Assembly (NCBI RefSeq): GCF_030035675.1
Contig: NC_084500.1
Coordinates: 11,095,100-11,159,099, forward strand
DNA length: 64,000 nt
Direction: 5' to 3'
DNA from: Rhineura floridana
Taxonomy: Eukaryota > Chordata > Lepidosauria > Squamata > Rhineuridae
Numbering within the stretch: position 1 is the first letter of the stretch; each line of letters opens with the position of its first letter. Position numbers and translations under genes: made by a program. A model generated the notes under the pieces. The model was not told where the DNA came from. It searched no databases and worked only from the letters and a program-made list of their open reading frames with translations. Positions 62,301-64,000 of the stretch are shown here, piece by piece.

Positions 62301-64000
62301 CTCCACCACTCCCATTCTGCCTCCACTGTTGGAGGCAATATACCTCTGAATTCCAGGCACTGGAAACTGGGGTGGGAGAGTGCTGCTGCACTCAGGTCCT
62401 GCTGGCAGGCTTCCCATTGGGGCATCTGGCTGGCCACAGCGAGAAGAAGATGCTGGAGTAGATGGGCCCCCTTTGGCCTGATCCAACCGCAGGTCTCTTC
62501 TTATGTTCCTAGGAGTAACAATGAGGGAGGGATGTTGCTTTTGCGCCCTGCCTGTGGGCTTCATGGAGGAATGTGATTGGCCACTGTGTGGACAGGATGC
62601 TGGATGAGATGGGCCCCCTTTGGCCTGATCCAGCAGGTCTCCCCTTATGTTCTCAACCGGGAGGTATCAGGGGACTTGGGGGAGCCCCAGCCTGCAAAAG
62701 TACAACGAATCTCTAGGGGAAGGAACCTGGAGGGGGGGAGGAAAGAACTCCCAATTAGGGCTGGGCATGCTCCGTGGTCATGGAATGCTGATTGATTGGG
62801 GGGACAGAAAACCTGGAGTGAGTGGGAATGGAATGGATTGGGTGGAATCTTGCAGCATCTTATTGCCAGTCCCCTGCGTCCTTCCAGTTCTACAAAGCGG
62901 AGCTTCTGTTTCAGGGAAGAGGAACCATTGGCCCTCCAGAAATTGTTGGGGGGCTAGAAATCCTGTCATCTCTGGCCATGAGAACCACACTTGTGGGGGG
63001 GGGGAGGAAGAGAGACTGATGGGAGTTGGAGTCCAGCAACATCTGGAGGTCCGCAGGTTCCTTTTCTTTACAACACCCTGATAAGGTAGCTCAGCTTTTT
63101 AAAATATCAAATATTTGTATAAATTGTAAGCATGCACACAACGTATAAAAAGAAATTGCCTCCATATGCACAAGGGGGTGCGTGTTACATGTGAGGGACT
63201 GAGGCTGTTTACATACCATGCGTATAAAACACATTATTTTCCCCAAAGAATTCTGGGAACTGTAGTTTGTTGAGGGTGCTGGGAATAGCAGCTCCATTGG
63301 AGGCAAATTACAGTTCCTAGGATTCTTTGGGGGAATTACGTGCTTTAAATGTATGGTGTGTACGCAGCCTGAGGCTGAGCTAAGATCACCTAGTGAGTTC
63401 AGGAGAGAGATCAGAGTTGAACTGTGGGCTTCCTGGTTTGACCCAGGAGCTCATTTAGCCATTCCCCTCATAGGAACAAGGGAAGTTGCCTTACACTGGG
63501 TCAGACCCACTGGTCCACCTTGCTCAGTATTGCCTGCACTGACTGGCAGCAGCACTCTGGGATTTCAAACAGGAGTCTTTCCCAGCCCTACCCGGAGATG
63601 CCGGGGATCGAACCTGGGACCTTCAGCATCCAGAGCAGAGATTTGTGTCACTGAGCTGCAGCCTATCCCTCAAAATTAAAACAAGATTCTAGTCCTCATG
63701 ACTCTGAATTAAGGACTGATTTAAATAGGCCTTGTCCTCCTTTGGGAGGAAGGACAGGCTGTAAATTTAATAAAGGAATACTGGATCAGACCATTGCTCT
63801 GTCTAGTTCAGTATTGTCTACACTGACTGGCAGTGGCTTCCCAGGATTTCAGACCATGCTCTGCCACTGAACTGCTGCCGTTCTCCACTTCTGATGAATA
63901 ACGGAACGTGCTCCTTGGTGGTGCTTGCTTTTGTCTAGCGCTGATGGATTCCGGCTCCCCAAAGACCCAAGCAAACCATGCGTCCTGATTGGGCCGGGCA
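28659..64000 (+). CDS. NOS2: NOS2, inducible nitric oxide synthase (gene overview, 3' end outside window)
   Basis: NOS2 makes nitric oxide and citrulline from L-arginine, O2 and NADPH as a heme, tetrahydrobiopterin, FMN and FAD homodimer with tightly bound calmodulin. Exon 1 is non-coding; translation probably starts at 31105. Coding exons 2-24 total 2932 nt (about 977 residues) with every junction in phase. Visible landmarks, numbered from 31105, are a DVNNN motif at 21-25, the zinc-tetrathiolate pair C104 and C109, the heme-ligand motif RCIGR with C194, the arginine-binding Glu371 in GTEIG, a basic calmodulin segment near 504-530, the FMN loop TETGK at 539-543, and the FAD motif RYYS at 900-903. 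The short N-terminus, the MxCP start and the lack of the FMN-domain autoinhibitory insert found in NOS1 and NOS3 mark it as NOS2. The mammalian protein has about 1153 residues, so roughly 175 residues lie beyond the window. Confidence 0.97.
29515..29705 (+). mobile_element. tRNA-derived SINE (G-type) in NOS2 intron 1
   Basis: It runs from ATCAGTGGTTGAGATTCTGCC (A box) through GGTCCAATCCCCAGC (B box) to ACAGTAGATTCCTATG. It is full length but diverged. Confidence 0.75.
29870..30400. repeat. AGAAGTAAGCCC-type repeats and a palindromic element, NOS2 intron 1
   Basis: Positions 29920-29985 and 30345-30400 (GCAATCCTATGCATATCTAC, TCAGAAGTAAGCCC) are two halves of a dispersed repeat. Between them 30205-30345 is a palindromic hAT-type copy with ACTACAATCCCCATCGACCC and GATGGGAGTTGTTGTC arms. 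Confidence 0.55.
30400..30984. other. NOS2 intron 1, 3' part
   Basis: No strong feature was seen. 30885-30935 is a fragment of the palindromic element (TGGTGCCCTCCAAATATTGC), followed directly by the T-rich tract that forms the exon 2 acceptor. Confidence 0.5.
30985..31208 (+). CDS. NOS2: NOS2 exon 2 (5'UTR and first 34 codons)
   Basis: The acceptor is a long T-run ending TTAG; the donor is CGCAG followed by GTGAGA. Coding starts at 31105 with MMCPCLF, matching the MACPWKF start of mammalian NOS2; 104 coding bases leave two bases for exon 3. Position -3 is A for this ATG. An in-frame ATG at 31096 would add MQK, and the ATG at 31108 is also possible. A seven-codon upstream frame (31032-31055) lies in the leader. 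The exon encodes the SPSB-type motif DVNNN. Intron 2 (31209-35928) is 4.7 kb and repeat-rich. Confidence 0.9.
31032..31055 (+). promoter_or_regulatory. Short upstream open reading frame in the NOS2 leader
   Basis: ATG at 31032 opens a seven-codon frame, MGVCPPC, closed by TGA at 31053-31055, 49 bases before the NOS2 start codon. It may reduce initiation at the main start. This is seen in the sequence only; use in translation is not known. Confidence 0.4.
31165..31179 (+). other. NOS2: DVNNN motif, SPSB E3-ligase recognition site (predicted)
   Basis: Residues 21-25 read DVNNN, preceded by RK. Mammalian NOS2 has DINNN at 23-27, which the SPSB1/2/4 proteins bind to send the enzyme for proteasomal degradation. 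Only the Ile to Val change separates them, so the short half-life control probably exists here too. Confidence 0.65.
31398..31590 (+). mobile_element. Element A, truncated, NOS2 intron 2
   Basis: It starts CAGGGATGAGTGAGAATTTCG, keeping the terminus, and stops after GTGTGCATAAAAATGAATT. Confidence 0.7.
31683..32480. repeat. Two palindromic elements and a TGCC microsatellite, NOS2 intron 2
   Basis: A palindromic hAT-type copy lies at 31683-31800 and another at 32368-32475 (ACTGCAACTCCCATGATCCC with GGTGGGAGTTGTAGTCCC). A CCTG tetranucleotide run occupies 31926-31955. The rest is unique, with no gene seen. Confidence 0.6.
32660..32760 (-). mobile_element. tRNA-derived SINE (G-type) head fragment
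   Basis: CCCTGGAGATGCCGTTGGGG, GATTGAACCTGAGGCCTTC and CCCTGAGCTGTGGGC are the inverted head with its B box. Confidence 0.65.
32761..33251. other. No gene recognised, NOS2 intron 2
   Basis: This is about 490 bp ending in CAA and TAA microsatellites (33226-33250). Confidence 0.5.
33252..33475 (-). mobile_element. Sauria SINE
   Basis: The reverse copy begins with the Bov-B tail ATGGACTGCCTTCAAGTC and CGACTTACGGCAACCCTATG and ends with the tRNA head around GGGGATTCGAACCCTAGTC. It is flanked by AAT microsatellites. Confidence 0.88.
33500..33708 (-). mobile_element. Second Sauria SINE, same orientation
   Basis: TGGACTGCCTTCAAGTCAAT to TTTGAACCCTGGTCTCCCAG repeats the previous element 25 bp downstream, separated only by an AAT microsatellite (33476-33500). 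The tail block is shortened. Confidence 0.85.
33826..34200 (-). mobile_element. L1 LINE ORF2 C-terminal fragment
   Basis: The reverse frame reads [40 protein letters not shown] and [13 protein letters not shown], typical of the C-terminus of a vertebrate L1 ORF2. It is cut at 34200 by a CR1 piece. Confidence 0.75.
34200..34545 (+). mobile_element. CR1 LINE 3' end
   Basis: It runs from GACTGAGGGGAGATATGACAG to CAACTCTATGATTCGATG, the complete CR1 3' end in forward orientation. Confidence 0.85.
34565..34750 (+). mobile_element. tRNA-derived SINE (G-type)
   Basis: It runs from GGACTGTAGTTCTGATGC through GGTTCAGTCCCTGACATCTC to CTCTGTATACGGCAGTTTCC. Confidence 0.75.
34805..35525 (+). mobile_element. 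L2-type LINE 3' region and SINE fragment
   Basis: 34805-35110 and 35390-35525 show L2-like 3' untranslated sequence (GGCAGCTGATTCCAGAGGG, AACCCAGTGGCTGCATTCTG). 35160-35255 is a second LINE tail (GCCACTTTGAGCATATTTG, then an AATAA run). 35290-35390 is a G-type SINE piece. Confidence 0.55.
35750..35855. mobile_element. Palindromic hAT-type element, 75 bp before NOS2 exon 3
   Basis: CTCCAGATGTTTTGGACTAC, ACTCCCATCAGCCCCAGCC and GGGGCTGATGGGAGCTGTAG form inverted arms of about 45 bp. Confidence 0.7.
35929..36010 (+). CDS. NOS2: NOS2 exon 3
   Basis: The acceptor is TTATAG and the donor GAG followed by GTGAGT. The 82 bases complete a Ser codon split after exon 2 and end in phase 0. The peptide contains ILNHLSKK, matching the HNLSK stretch of the variable NOS2 N-terminal extension. 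Intron 3 (36011-37003) holds two SINEs and a Bov-B LINE 3' end. Confidence 0.9.
36084..36470 (+). mobile_element. Two tRNA-derived SINEs, NOS2 intron 3
   Basis: 36084-36250 has a tRNA head (AGTGTGGTGTAGTGGGTAGAG, CCCAGGTTCTAATCTCC) and a body ending GTTGTGAGTATAAAATGG. 36260-36465 is a G-type SINE ending AGTATAAGGCAACTTCC. Confidence 0.7.
36555..36848 (+). mobile_element. Bov-B (RTE) LINE 3' end
   Basis: The frame 36565-36828 reads [40 protein letters not shown] and [17 protein letters not shown], the C-terminus of Bov-B ORF2. The 3' end CTTGAAGACACATAACAACA resembles the tail of the Sauria SINEs that it serves. Confidence 0.85.
37004..37117 (+). CDS. NOS2: NOS2 exon 4
   Basis: There is a strong pyrimidine tract before CAG, and the donor is GAG followed by GTAAGG. 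It has 114 bases, phase 0 on both sides. It encodes PRHVKIKNW and [10 protein letters not shown], the highly conserved start of the NOS oxygenase region. Intron 4 (37118-38365) contains an element B, a reverse Sauria SINE piece and a repeat shared with intron 17. Confidence 0.96.
37321..37613 (-). mobile_element. Element B, full-length copy, NOS2 intron 4
   Basis: The termini CAGTGGAGGCTGGTCC and GGCACCAGCTGCCACTG are inverted, and the copy is 293 bp. The flanking octamers ATGGACCC and GTGAATCC agree at 5 of 8, a decayed hAT-type duplication. Confidence 0.75.
37797..37950 (-). mobile_element. Sauria SINE, partial
   Basis: The inverted tail TACTGCCTTCAAGTCGTTTC, GGCGACCCTATGAATAGGG and head GATTCGAACCCTGGTCTCCC are present. 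Confidence 0.8.
38035..38215. repeat. Dispersed repeat shared with introns 17 and 23
   Basis: GAATGTTGAGTGTCTGGGAGG, AATGGAATGGCATC and CATTTTGTTGCAGTG recur near 1305-1400, 53650-53800 and 62770-62870. I cannot assign the family. Confidence 0.5.
38366..38514 (+). CDS. NOS2: NOS2 exon 5 (zinc site)
   Basis: It has 149 bases, ending two bases into a Glu codon; the donor is AAAGA followed by GTGAGT. It encodes CRTKVC (C104 and C109), the CxxxxC pair that with the partner subunit forms the dimer-interface zinc tetrathiolate, then GPRDGP and [11 protein letters not shown]. In intron 5 (38515-39855) I recognise only a CR1 3' piece at 39352-39570. Confidence 0.97.
38515..39350. other. NOS2 intron 5, unique part
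   Basis: This is about 830 bp with no repeat or gene that I recognise. Confidence 0.55.
39352..39570 (-). mobile_element. CR1 3' end, NOS2 intron 5
   Basis: It starts ATAGAATCGTAGAGTTGG, then AATGCAGGAATCC and TCTTGAATGCCTCCAG, the inverted CR1 3' part. Confidence 0.85.
39856..40018 (+). CDS. NOS2: NOS2 exon 6 (heme-binding cysteine)
   Basis: The acceptor is CCCCAG; the donor is TTACAG followed by GTGACT. The 163 bases complete the split Glu and end in phase 0. It encodes [31 protein letters not shown] and IQWSNLQ. C194 in RCIGR is the axial heme ligand (Cys200 in human). An element B copy begins only about 15-20 bases after the donor. Confidence 0.98.
40036..40320 (+). mobile_element. Element B copy beside the exon 6 donor
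   Basis: It runs from TGGTGACTTGTGCCTGTTGG through GGTGGAGCCAGAGCCAATG to GTCCCATTCGCCCTAATAG. It lies about 15-20 bp inside intron 6. Confidence 0.8.
40560..40680. repeat. Compound microsatellite
   Basis: TTTTTA units, then TTA, GGT (GTGGTG) and GAT repeats lie in direct succession. Reading frames through this stretch are low-complexity artefacts. Confidence 0.9.
40681..40885 (-). mobile_element. tRNA-derived SINE of the 36084 type
   Basis: ATCCTCACAACAACCCTGTG, GGTCACCCAGTGAGCTTC and the inverted head GATTTGAACCCTGGTCTCC are present. Confidence 0.75.
40955..41045. mobile_element. hAT-type fragment (element F)
   Basis: ACAAACTACAATTCCCAGG and TGCTTAAATGTATGGTGCGG match parts of the element at 63185-63370. 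Confidence 0.55.
41166..41257 (+). CDS. NOS2: NOS2 exon 7
   Basis: It has 92 bases, beginning VFDARSC and reading on through [19 protein letters not shown]; it ends two bases into an Arg codon. The donor is CG followed by GTATGA, weak at the last exon bases. Intron 7 is only 82 bp (41258-41339), much the shortest intron seen in this gene. Confidence 0.97.
41340..41481 (+). CDS. NOS2: NOS2 exon 8
   Basis: The acceptor is GGAACAG. The 142 bases complete Arg and end in phase 0; the donor is ACACAG followed by GTAGGC. It encodes [33 protein letters not shown] and [10 protein letters not shown], core oxygenase-domain motifs. Intron 8 (41482-43143) carries a SINE and a triple-nested transposon block. 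Confidence 0.98.
41785..41950 (-). mobile_element. tRNA-derived SINE (G-type), NOS2 intron 8
   Basis: GCCCATTTAGCTCAGTGC to the head CCACTGAGCTATGGCCC, with GGGGATTGAACCTGGGATC as the inverted B box. Confidence 0.8.
42340..42942 (-). mobile_element. Element A copy with 8-bp target duplication
   Basis: It starts TAGGGAAGG and ends CCAAACCTA. The flanks GACAGAAG (42332-42339) and GACAGAAC (42943-42950) differ at one base. It holds a Sauria SINE. Confidence 0.85.
42412..42567 (+). mobile_element. Sauria SINE inside element A
   Basis: It runs from GGACTACGACCTGGGAGACC, with GGTTCGAATCCCC as B box, to CATAGGGTCGCCATAAGTCG and CTTCAAGGCAGTACATTTAC. The central GAGGAAGGC block is missing. Confidence 0.85.
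43144..43283 (+). CDS. NOS2: NOS2 exon 9
   Basis: It has 140 bases, beginning [19 protein letters not shown] and ending EVPMEHP plus two bases of Thr; the donor is AC followed by GTAAGT. This is oxygenase domain. In intron 9 (43284-45204) I see mostly unique sequence with no gene, and one reverse tRNA-derived SINE at 44917-45112. Confidence 0.98.
43390..44900. other. NOS2 intron 9, unique part
   Basis: About 1.5 kb has no gene and no repeat that I recognise. It includes an AT-rich stretch at 44290-44500. Confidence 0.55.
44917..45112 (-). mobile_element. tRNA-derived SINE (G-type)
   Basis: GGAACATAGGAAGTTGCTTT to CCCACTGAGCTGTGGACC. It ends about 90 bp before the exon 10 acceptor. Confidence 0.8.
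45205..45379 (+). CDS. NOS2: NOS2 exon 10 (arginine-binding glutamate)
   Basis: It has 175 bases in a perfect phase chain. It encodes [42 protein letters not shown] and RYNLLQ. Glu371 in GTEIG is the residue that holds the guanidinium group of arginine. Intron 10 (45380-46857) contains element B split by an hAT element, and a palindromic element. Confidence 0.98.
45577..46380 (-). mobile_element. Element B split by hAT element C, NOS2 intron 10
   Basis: Element B parts at 45577-45660 and 46083-46260 (CTGCCTTCTTACTTACAAC, then CAGGCCAGGGAGTGGC) are separated by element C. A further part, in opposite sense, continues to 46380. Confidence 0.75.
45661..46074 (-). mobile_element. hAT-type element C with perfect target duplication inside element B
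   Basis: The ends are TAGGGTTGTAGTC and CCACTACGCTACTG. CTTACAAC is duplicated exactly at 45653-45660 and 46075-46082. There is no coding capacity. Confidence 0.9.
46638..46770. mobile_element. Palindromic hAT-type element
   Basis: CCTCTCCCAACCTGGTGCCC, ACTCCCATCAGCCCTGGC, GGTGGGAGTTGTAGTC and CGGACCAGGTTGGGGATAGG form inverted arms. Confidence 0.75.
46858..46959 (+). CDS. NOS2: NOS2 exon 11
   Basis: It has 102 bases, phase 0 on both sides, encoding [20 protein letters not shown] and [14 protein letters not shown] of the oxygenase domain. The acceptor is TTCACAG and the donor TTTCAG followed by GTGAGT. Intron 11 (46960-48495) has three tRNA-derived SINEs in the same orientation. Confidence 0.98.
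46985..47665 (+). mobile_element. Three tRNA-derived SINEs in a row, NOS2 intron 11
   Basis: Copies at 46985-47165 (GTGTAGCTCAGTGGGTAGAGC), 47178-47370 (CAGTGGCCCAGCGTACATGC) and 47465-47665 (ATGTAGCTCAGATGTAAAGC) all point forward. Each has an A-box-like head, a GGTTCAATC-like B box (altered in the third) and the CTGCCAGTCAG body. Confidence 0.85.
47690..48010 (-). mobile_element. L2-type 3' fragment
   Basis: ATTTCTATACCACCAAACG followed by an A-rich stretch and AGGCTGGCACCTGAACAGC resembles the inverted L2-type tail. 48010-48480 shows nothing. Confidence 0.5.
48496..48690 (+). CDS. NOS2: NOS2 exon 12
   Basis: It has 195 bases, phase 0. It encodes [47 protein letters not shown] and PFYYYQ, the end of the oxygenase domain with its pterin and dimer-interface residues. 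Intron 12 (48691-49127) has a short CR1 3' piece at 48745-48920. Confidence 0.98.
48745..48920 (+). mobile_element. CR1 3' end (TATGTTCT-tailed), NOS2 intron 12
   Basis: TTGATCCAGCAGCCAGGC, TTCCTATGTTCTTATGAG, and then GAAACAGGATGTTGGATGAG, GGGCCTTCTGATGTTC. Confidence 0.75.
49128..49210 (+). CDS. NOS2: NOS2 exon 13 (start of calmodulin-binding linker)
   Basis: It has 83 bases, ending two bases into Lys. It encodes [11 protein letters not shown], then a basic run [14 protein letters not shown]. The last part lines up with IPLKVLV of mammalian NOS2, so FRIW is a local change in the calmodulin helix. The donor is CAA followed by GTATGT. Intron 13 (49211-49854) contains an L2-type 3' region at 49620-49805. 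Confidence 0.95.
49211..49630. other. NOS2 intron 13, first part
   Basis: About 420 bp follow the exon 13 donor. Part of 49370-49620 may be decayed L2 3' sequence, since an L2-like tail follows; nothing coding was seen. Confidence 0.4.
49630..49805 (+). mobile_element. L2-type LINE 3' region
   Basis: Shares TTCCTGACTTGAATCTCC through TTTTTATAATTGGTTTTC with 1566-1760. Confidence 0.55.
49855..49999 (+). CDS. NOS2: NOS2 exon 14 (calmodulin helix and FMN start)
   Basis: It has 145 bases, ending in phase 0 at CCAAA followed by GTAAGA. It encodes [20 protein letters not shown], the second half of the calmodulin-binding helix, then [14 protein letters not shown], the FMN phosphate loop of the flavodoxin-like domain, and [11 protein letters not shown]. 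Intron 14 (50000-51562) holds element A split by an hAT element. Confidence 0.97.
50083..50885 (+). mobile_element. Element A split by hAT element C, NOS2 intron 14
   Basis: Element A parts are 50083-50207 and 50741-50885 (the latter with GCTGATACATTTTCATGAGG). The join falls within the family's CAGCCAA..TAATGTG stretch. Confidence 0.75.
50208..50740 (+). mobile_element. hAT-type element C copy
   Basis: CAGTAGTGTAGTCGCAAATG to CGACTACACCCCTG. The flanking octamers do not match, so the duplication is lost or the edges have shifted. Confidence 0.75.
50935..51560. other. NOS2 intron 14, last part
   Basis: A short L2-type tail (TTATTTATTAAATTTAGATCCC, 50940-50990) and a G-type SINE piece at about 51325-51420 are present; otherwise unique. 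Confidence 0.5.
51563..51667 (+). CDS. NOS2: NOS2 exon 15
   Basis: It has 105 bases, phase 0, encoding [20 protein letters not shown] and [14 protein letters not shown] of the FMN domain. The NOS1/NOS3 autoinhibitory insert is absent from this part of the gene, as expected for NOS2. The donor is GAAAA followed by GTAACT. Intron 15 is only 102 bp (51668-51769). Confidence 0.97.
51770..51819 (+). CDS. NOS2: NOS2 exon 16
   Basis: This is a small 50-base exon encoding [16 protein letters not shown] plus two bases of Arg, matching LKKSLFMLKELNNKFR in human. The acceptor is GTTACAG and the donor TTCAG followed by GTAACT. In intron 16 (51820-53054) I recognise one reverse SINE and nothing else. Confidence 0.96.
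51933..52125 (-). mobile_element. tRNA-derived SINE (G-type), NOS2 intron 16
   Basis: GGAACATAGGATGCTGCC to CCACTGAGCTATACTC, with GGGATTGAACCTGGGACC as inverted B box. Confidence 0.85.
52130..53030. other. NOS2 intron 16, unique part
   Basis: About 900 bp. 52380-52580 has loosely repeated GTTAAC and AACCGTGTTAAACC segments; no gene was seen. Confidence 0.5.
53055..53229 (+). CDS. NOS2: NOS2 exon 17
   Basis: It has 175 bases, completing Arg and ending in phase 0. It encodes [37 protein letters not shown] and [11 protein letters not shown], conserved FMN-binding loops. Intron 17 (53230-55375) has a long AAT microsatellite and several repeats. Confidence 0.98.
53307..53362. repeat. AAT microsatellite
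   Basis: About 18 uninterrupted ATA/AAT units, followed by TTTTATTTGTGAG. It is likely length-variable between individuals. Confidence 0.95.
53640..54870. repeat. Repeats of NOS2 intron 17
   Basis: 53650-53800 is the dispersed repeat of 38035. 54115-54235 is a palindromic hAT-type copy (CACCTCCCATCAGCCCCAGC, GATGGGAGTTGTAG). 54700-54870 is a reverse G-type SINE (GGAACAGAGGAAGCTGCC). The sequence between them is unique. Confidence 0.65.
55092..55245 (-). mobile_element. CR1 3' end, NOS2 intron 17
   Basis: It starts TTGAATCATAGAACAGTTAG, followed by AATGCAGGAATCCAGATC; it stops abruptly at TCTCTCTAGGTAAG, about 130 bp before exon 18. Confidence 0.85.
55376..55508 (+). CDS. NOS2: NOS2 exon 18
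   Basis: It has 133 bases, one base into an Ala codon at the end. It encodes [28 protein letters not shown] and LDLGK at the FMN to FAD-domain transition. The donor AAAG followed by GTATAA is moderate. Intron 18 (55509-56467) is mostly a reverse CR1 piece and a palindromic element. Confidence 0.97.
55522..56235 (-). mobile_element. CR1 LINE 3' fragment, NOS2 intron 18
   Basis: It begins 13 bp after the exon 18 donor with AAACATAGAATTGTTGAG and covers the CR1 C-terminal coding region. Its reverse frame contains [20 protein letters not shown]. Confidence 0.9.
56255..56390. mobile_element. Palindromic hAT-type element
   Basis: CAGGTGTGGGGAACCTTTGG and CCAAAGGATCTCCATACCTG are inverted ends, with TACAATTCCCATCATCC and GATGGGAGTTGTAGG in the arms. 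Confidence 0.8.
56468..56546 (+). CDS. NOS2: NOS2 exon 19
   Basis: It has 79 bases after a T- and C-rich acceptor tract. It encodes [18 protein letters not shown] and NLQSPKS plus two bases of Ser, matching AKNVFTMRLKSRQNLQSPTSS in human. Intron 19 (56547-56917) is 371 bp with an AT run near 56583 and no repeat I can name. Confidence 0.96.
56918..57096 (+). CDS. NOS2: NOS2 exon 20
   Basis: It has 179 bases. It encodes [26 protein letters not shown] and [14 protein letters not shown], the start of the FAD-binding and connecting region. It ends one base into Arg at GATC followed by GTAAGT. Intron 20 (57097-58885) contains a complete element A and otherwise unique sequence. Confidence 0.97.
57320..57737 (-). 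mobile_element. Element A, best-defined copy, NOS2 intron 20
   Basis: 418 bp with ends TAGGGATGG and CCATCCCCA. The flanks GTCTACTA (57312-57319) and GTCTACTC (57738-57745) differ at one base, an hAT-type 8-bp duplication. The interior is AT-rich with repeated TATGCATTTTT units and encodes nothing. Confidence 0.85.
57740..58880. other. NOS2 intron 20, unique part
   Basis: About 1.1 kb without recognised repeats. The stretch 57775-58150 (GATGGTGTCTGGGCGG and similar) may be a decayed transposon, but I cannot show it. Confidence 0.45.
58886..59049 (+). CDS. NOS2: NOS2 exon 21
   Basis: It has 164 bases, ending in phase 0 at GGCCAT followed by GTGAGT. It encodes [38 protein letters not shown] and DLLGH of the reductase connecting domain. 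Intron 21 (59050-60362) carries a CR1-derived piece interrupted by an hAT element. Confidence 0.97.
59150..59636. other. NOS2 intron 21, unique part
   Basis: About 490 bp with no gene or repeat recognised. Confidence 0.5.
59637..60240. mobile_element. SINE and CR1-like pieces split by hAT element E
   Basis: 59637-59765 is a reverse G-type SINE piece. 59805-59824 and 60184-60240 (GGTTGGCCACTGCGAG, GAACAGGGTGCTGAACTAG) are one CR1 3' end, split by element E. Confidence 0.75.
59825..60175 (-). mobile_element. hAT-type element E with perfect target duplication
   Basis: The ends are CAGAGCTGGCATTAG and CTGGTGCCAGCCCTG. ACTGCGAG is duplicated exactly at 59817-59824 and 60176-60183, inside the CR1 GGCCACTGTGAGAACAGG stretch. 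It has the GCCGCCATCTTGG block of the copy at 16459. Confidence 0.92.
60363..60573 (+). CDS. NOS2: NOS2 exon 22 (FAD-binding RxYS)
   Basis: It has 211 bases. It encodes [38 protein letters not shown] and [17 protein letters not shown] (residues 900-903) is the FAD phosphate-binding motif of the ferredoxin-reductase fold. It ends one base into Asp at AGAG followed by GTAATA. Intron 22 (60574-61834) is largely element B split by CR1. Confidence 0.98.
60617..61745 (-). mobile_element. Element B split by CR1, NOS2 intron 22
   Basis: Element B parts are about 60617-60822 (TGGAGGCTCGTCC, CTCAGCAGGGAAGAGGATGG) and 61653-61715 (TTAGTTGGCACTGCCTGCC, ATTGGCTCTGGC). A G run at 60805-60814 marks the break. 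Confidence 0.75.
60825..61652 (+). mobile_element. CR1 LINE 3' end nested in element B
   Basis: It covers the late RT region (TTTGCAGATGATACAAATTG, coding FADDT-like), then [20 protein letters not shown] and [19 protein letters not shown], and ends CTATTCTATGATTCTATG. An internal piece of the C-terminal coding region is missing. Confidence 0.88.
61835..61922 (+). CDS. NOS2: NOS2 exon 23
   Basis: It has 88 bases, encoding [24 protein letters not shown] and LCFVR plus two bases of Ser. GVCSTWLN is the conserved FAD-contact GxxS/T segment. The donor is CGCAG followed by GTAATG. Intron 23 (61923-63938) contains CR1 ends, two SINEs, hAT-type pieces and unique sequence. Confidence 0.97.
61923..62375. 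other. NOS2 intron 23, first part
   Basis: About 450 bp of unique sequence; no gene recognised. Confidence 0.5.
62380..62665 (+). mobile_element. CR1 3' ends, NOS2 intron 23
   Basis: Two successive copies of the CR1 3' end: GGCATCTGGCTGGCCACAGC to TTCTTATGTTCC, then GATTGGCCACTGTGTGGAC to CCTTATGTTCTC. Confidence 0.75.
62690..63370. repeat. Dispersed repeat, palindromic element and hAT-type element F
   Basis: 62770-62870 is the repeat of 38035 (GAATGGAATGG, CATCTTATTGCCAGT). 62935-63065 is a decayed palindromic element. 63185-63370 has inverted CTGGGAACTGTAGTTTG and AATTACAGTTCCTAGG arms ending AATGTATGGTGTGTACGC. Confidence 0.6.
63470..63680 (-). mobile_element. tRNA-derived SINE (G-type)
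   Basis: GGAACAAGGGAAGTTGCC to TCACTGAGCTGCAGCC, with GGGGATCGAACCTGGGACC as inverted B box. Confidence 0.85.
63775..63880 (-). mobile_element. tRNA-derived SINE (G-type), deleted copy
   Basis: TACTGGATCAGACCATTGC, CACTGACTGGCAGTGGC and CTCTGCCACTGAACTGC. The B-box half is missing. It ends about 60 bp before the exon 24 acceptor. Confidence 0.7.
63939..64000 (+). CDS. NOS2: NOS2 exon 24, cut by the window end
   Basis: The acceptor is GTCTAG. The 62 visible bases encode [21 protein letters not shown], matching the human stretch that ends in LIGPGTGIAP, the start of the NADPH-binding half. The exon and the rest of the gene continue beyond the window. Confidence 0.95.

Noticed and set aside
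31105-64000. NOS1 or NOS3 instead of NOS2
   Set aside because: The N-terminus is short with MxCP and DVNNN motifs, there is no PDZ domain, and the FMN-domain autoinhibitory insert is missing. These fit NOS2 only.
1-64000. CRISPR array, operon or prokaryotic defence system
   Set aside because: No regularly spaced direct repeats with unique spacers; gene structure and repeats are those of a vertebrate chromosome.

Overview
The window is a piece of a vertebrate chromosome, almost certainly from a squamate reptile (lizard or snake). Host genes are split by introns with GT/AG borders. The background is dense with squamate-type repeats: Sauria SINEs with a Bov-B tail, a 5S-rRNA-headed SINE with the same tail, CR1, L2, L1 and Bov-B LINE pieces, tRNA-derived SINEs, and many short hAT-type DNA transposons. 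Species cannot be named from the sequence alone.

One host gene is recognised with confidence: NOS2 (inducible nitric oxide synthase), on the + strand and running off the right end. A promoter-like block (NF-kappaB site 28559-28568, octamer 28612-28619, TATA box 28629-28635) precedes a probable non-coding exon 1 ending at 28770. Exon 2 (30985-31208) carries the start codon at 31105. I traced 23 coding exons (2 to 24). All junctions keep phase and no in-frame stop was seen. Together they encode about 977 residues, ending inside the FAD/NADPH reductase half at the conserved LIGPG motif. The oxygenase domain lies in exons 3-12, the calmodulin linker in exons 13-14, the FMN domain in exons 14-18, and the connecting/FAD/NADPH part from exon 19 on. 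The last about 175 residues lie beyond the window.

Positions 1 to about 28500 are intergenic. I see no certain host gene there. It holds LINE and SINE fragments, a 1.5-kb L2-type LINE with a long reverse transcriptase frame (19200-20705), many small hAT-type elements, a pogo/Tigger-like element split by a solo LTR (9108-9816), and one exon-like segment at 25714-25908. That segment is open throughout and has good splice signals. It could belong to an upstream or alternative NOS2 transcript.

The NOS2 introns are packed with the same repeat families. Nested insertions with clear target-site duplications allow part of the order of insertion to be read: a SINE inside element A inside element B in intron 8, an hAT inside element B in intron 10, and a CR1 inside element B in intron 22. 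No CRISPR, operon or prokaryotic system is present. The points most worth follow-up are the compact NOS2 promoter, the conserved SPSB-degron-like motif, the candidate upstream exon, the 5S-headed SINE, and the two abundant short hAT-type families that I call A and B.
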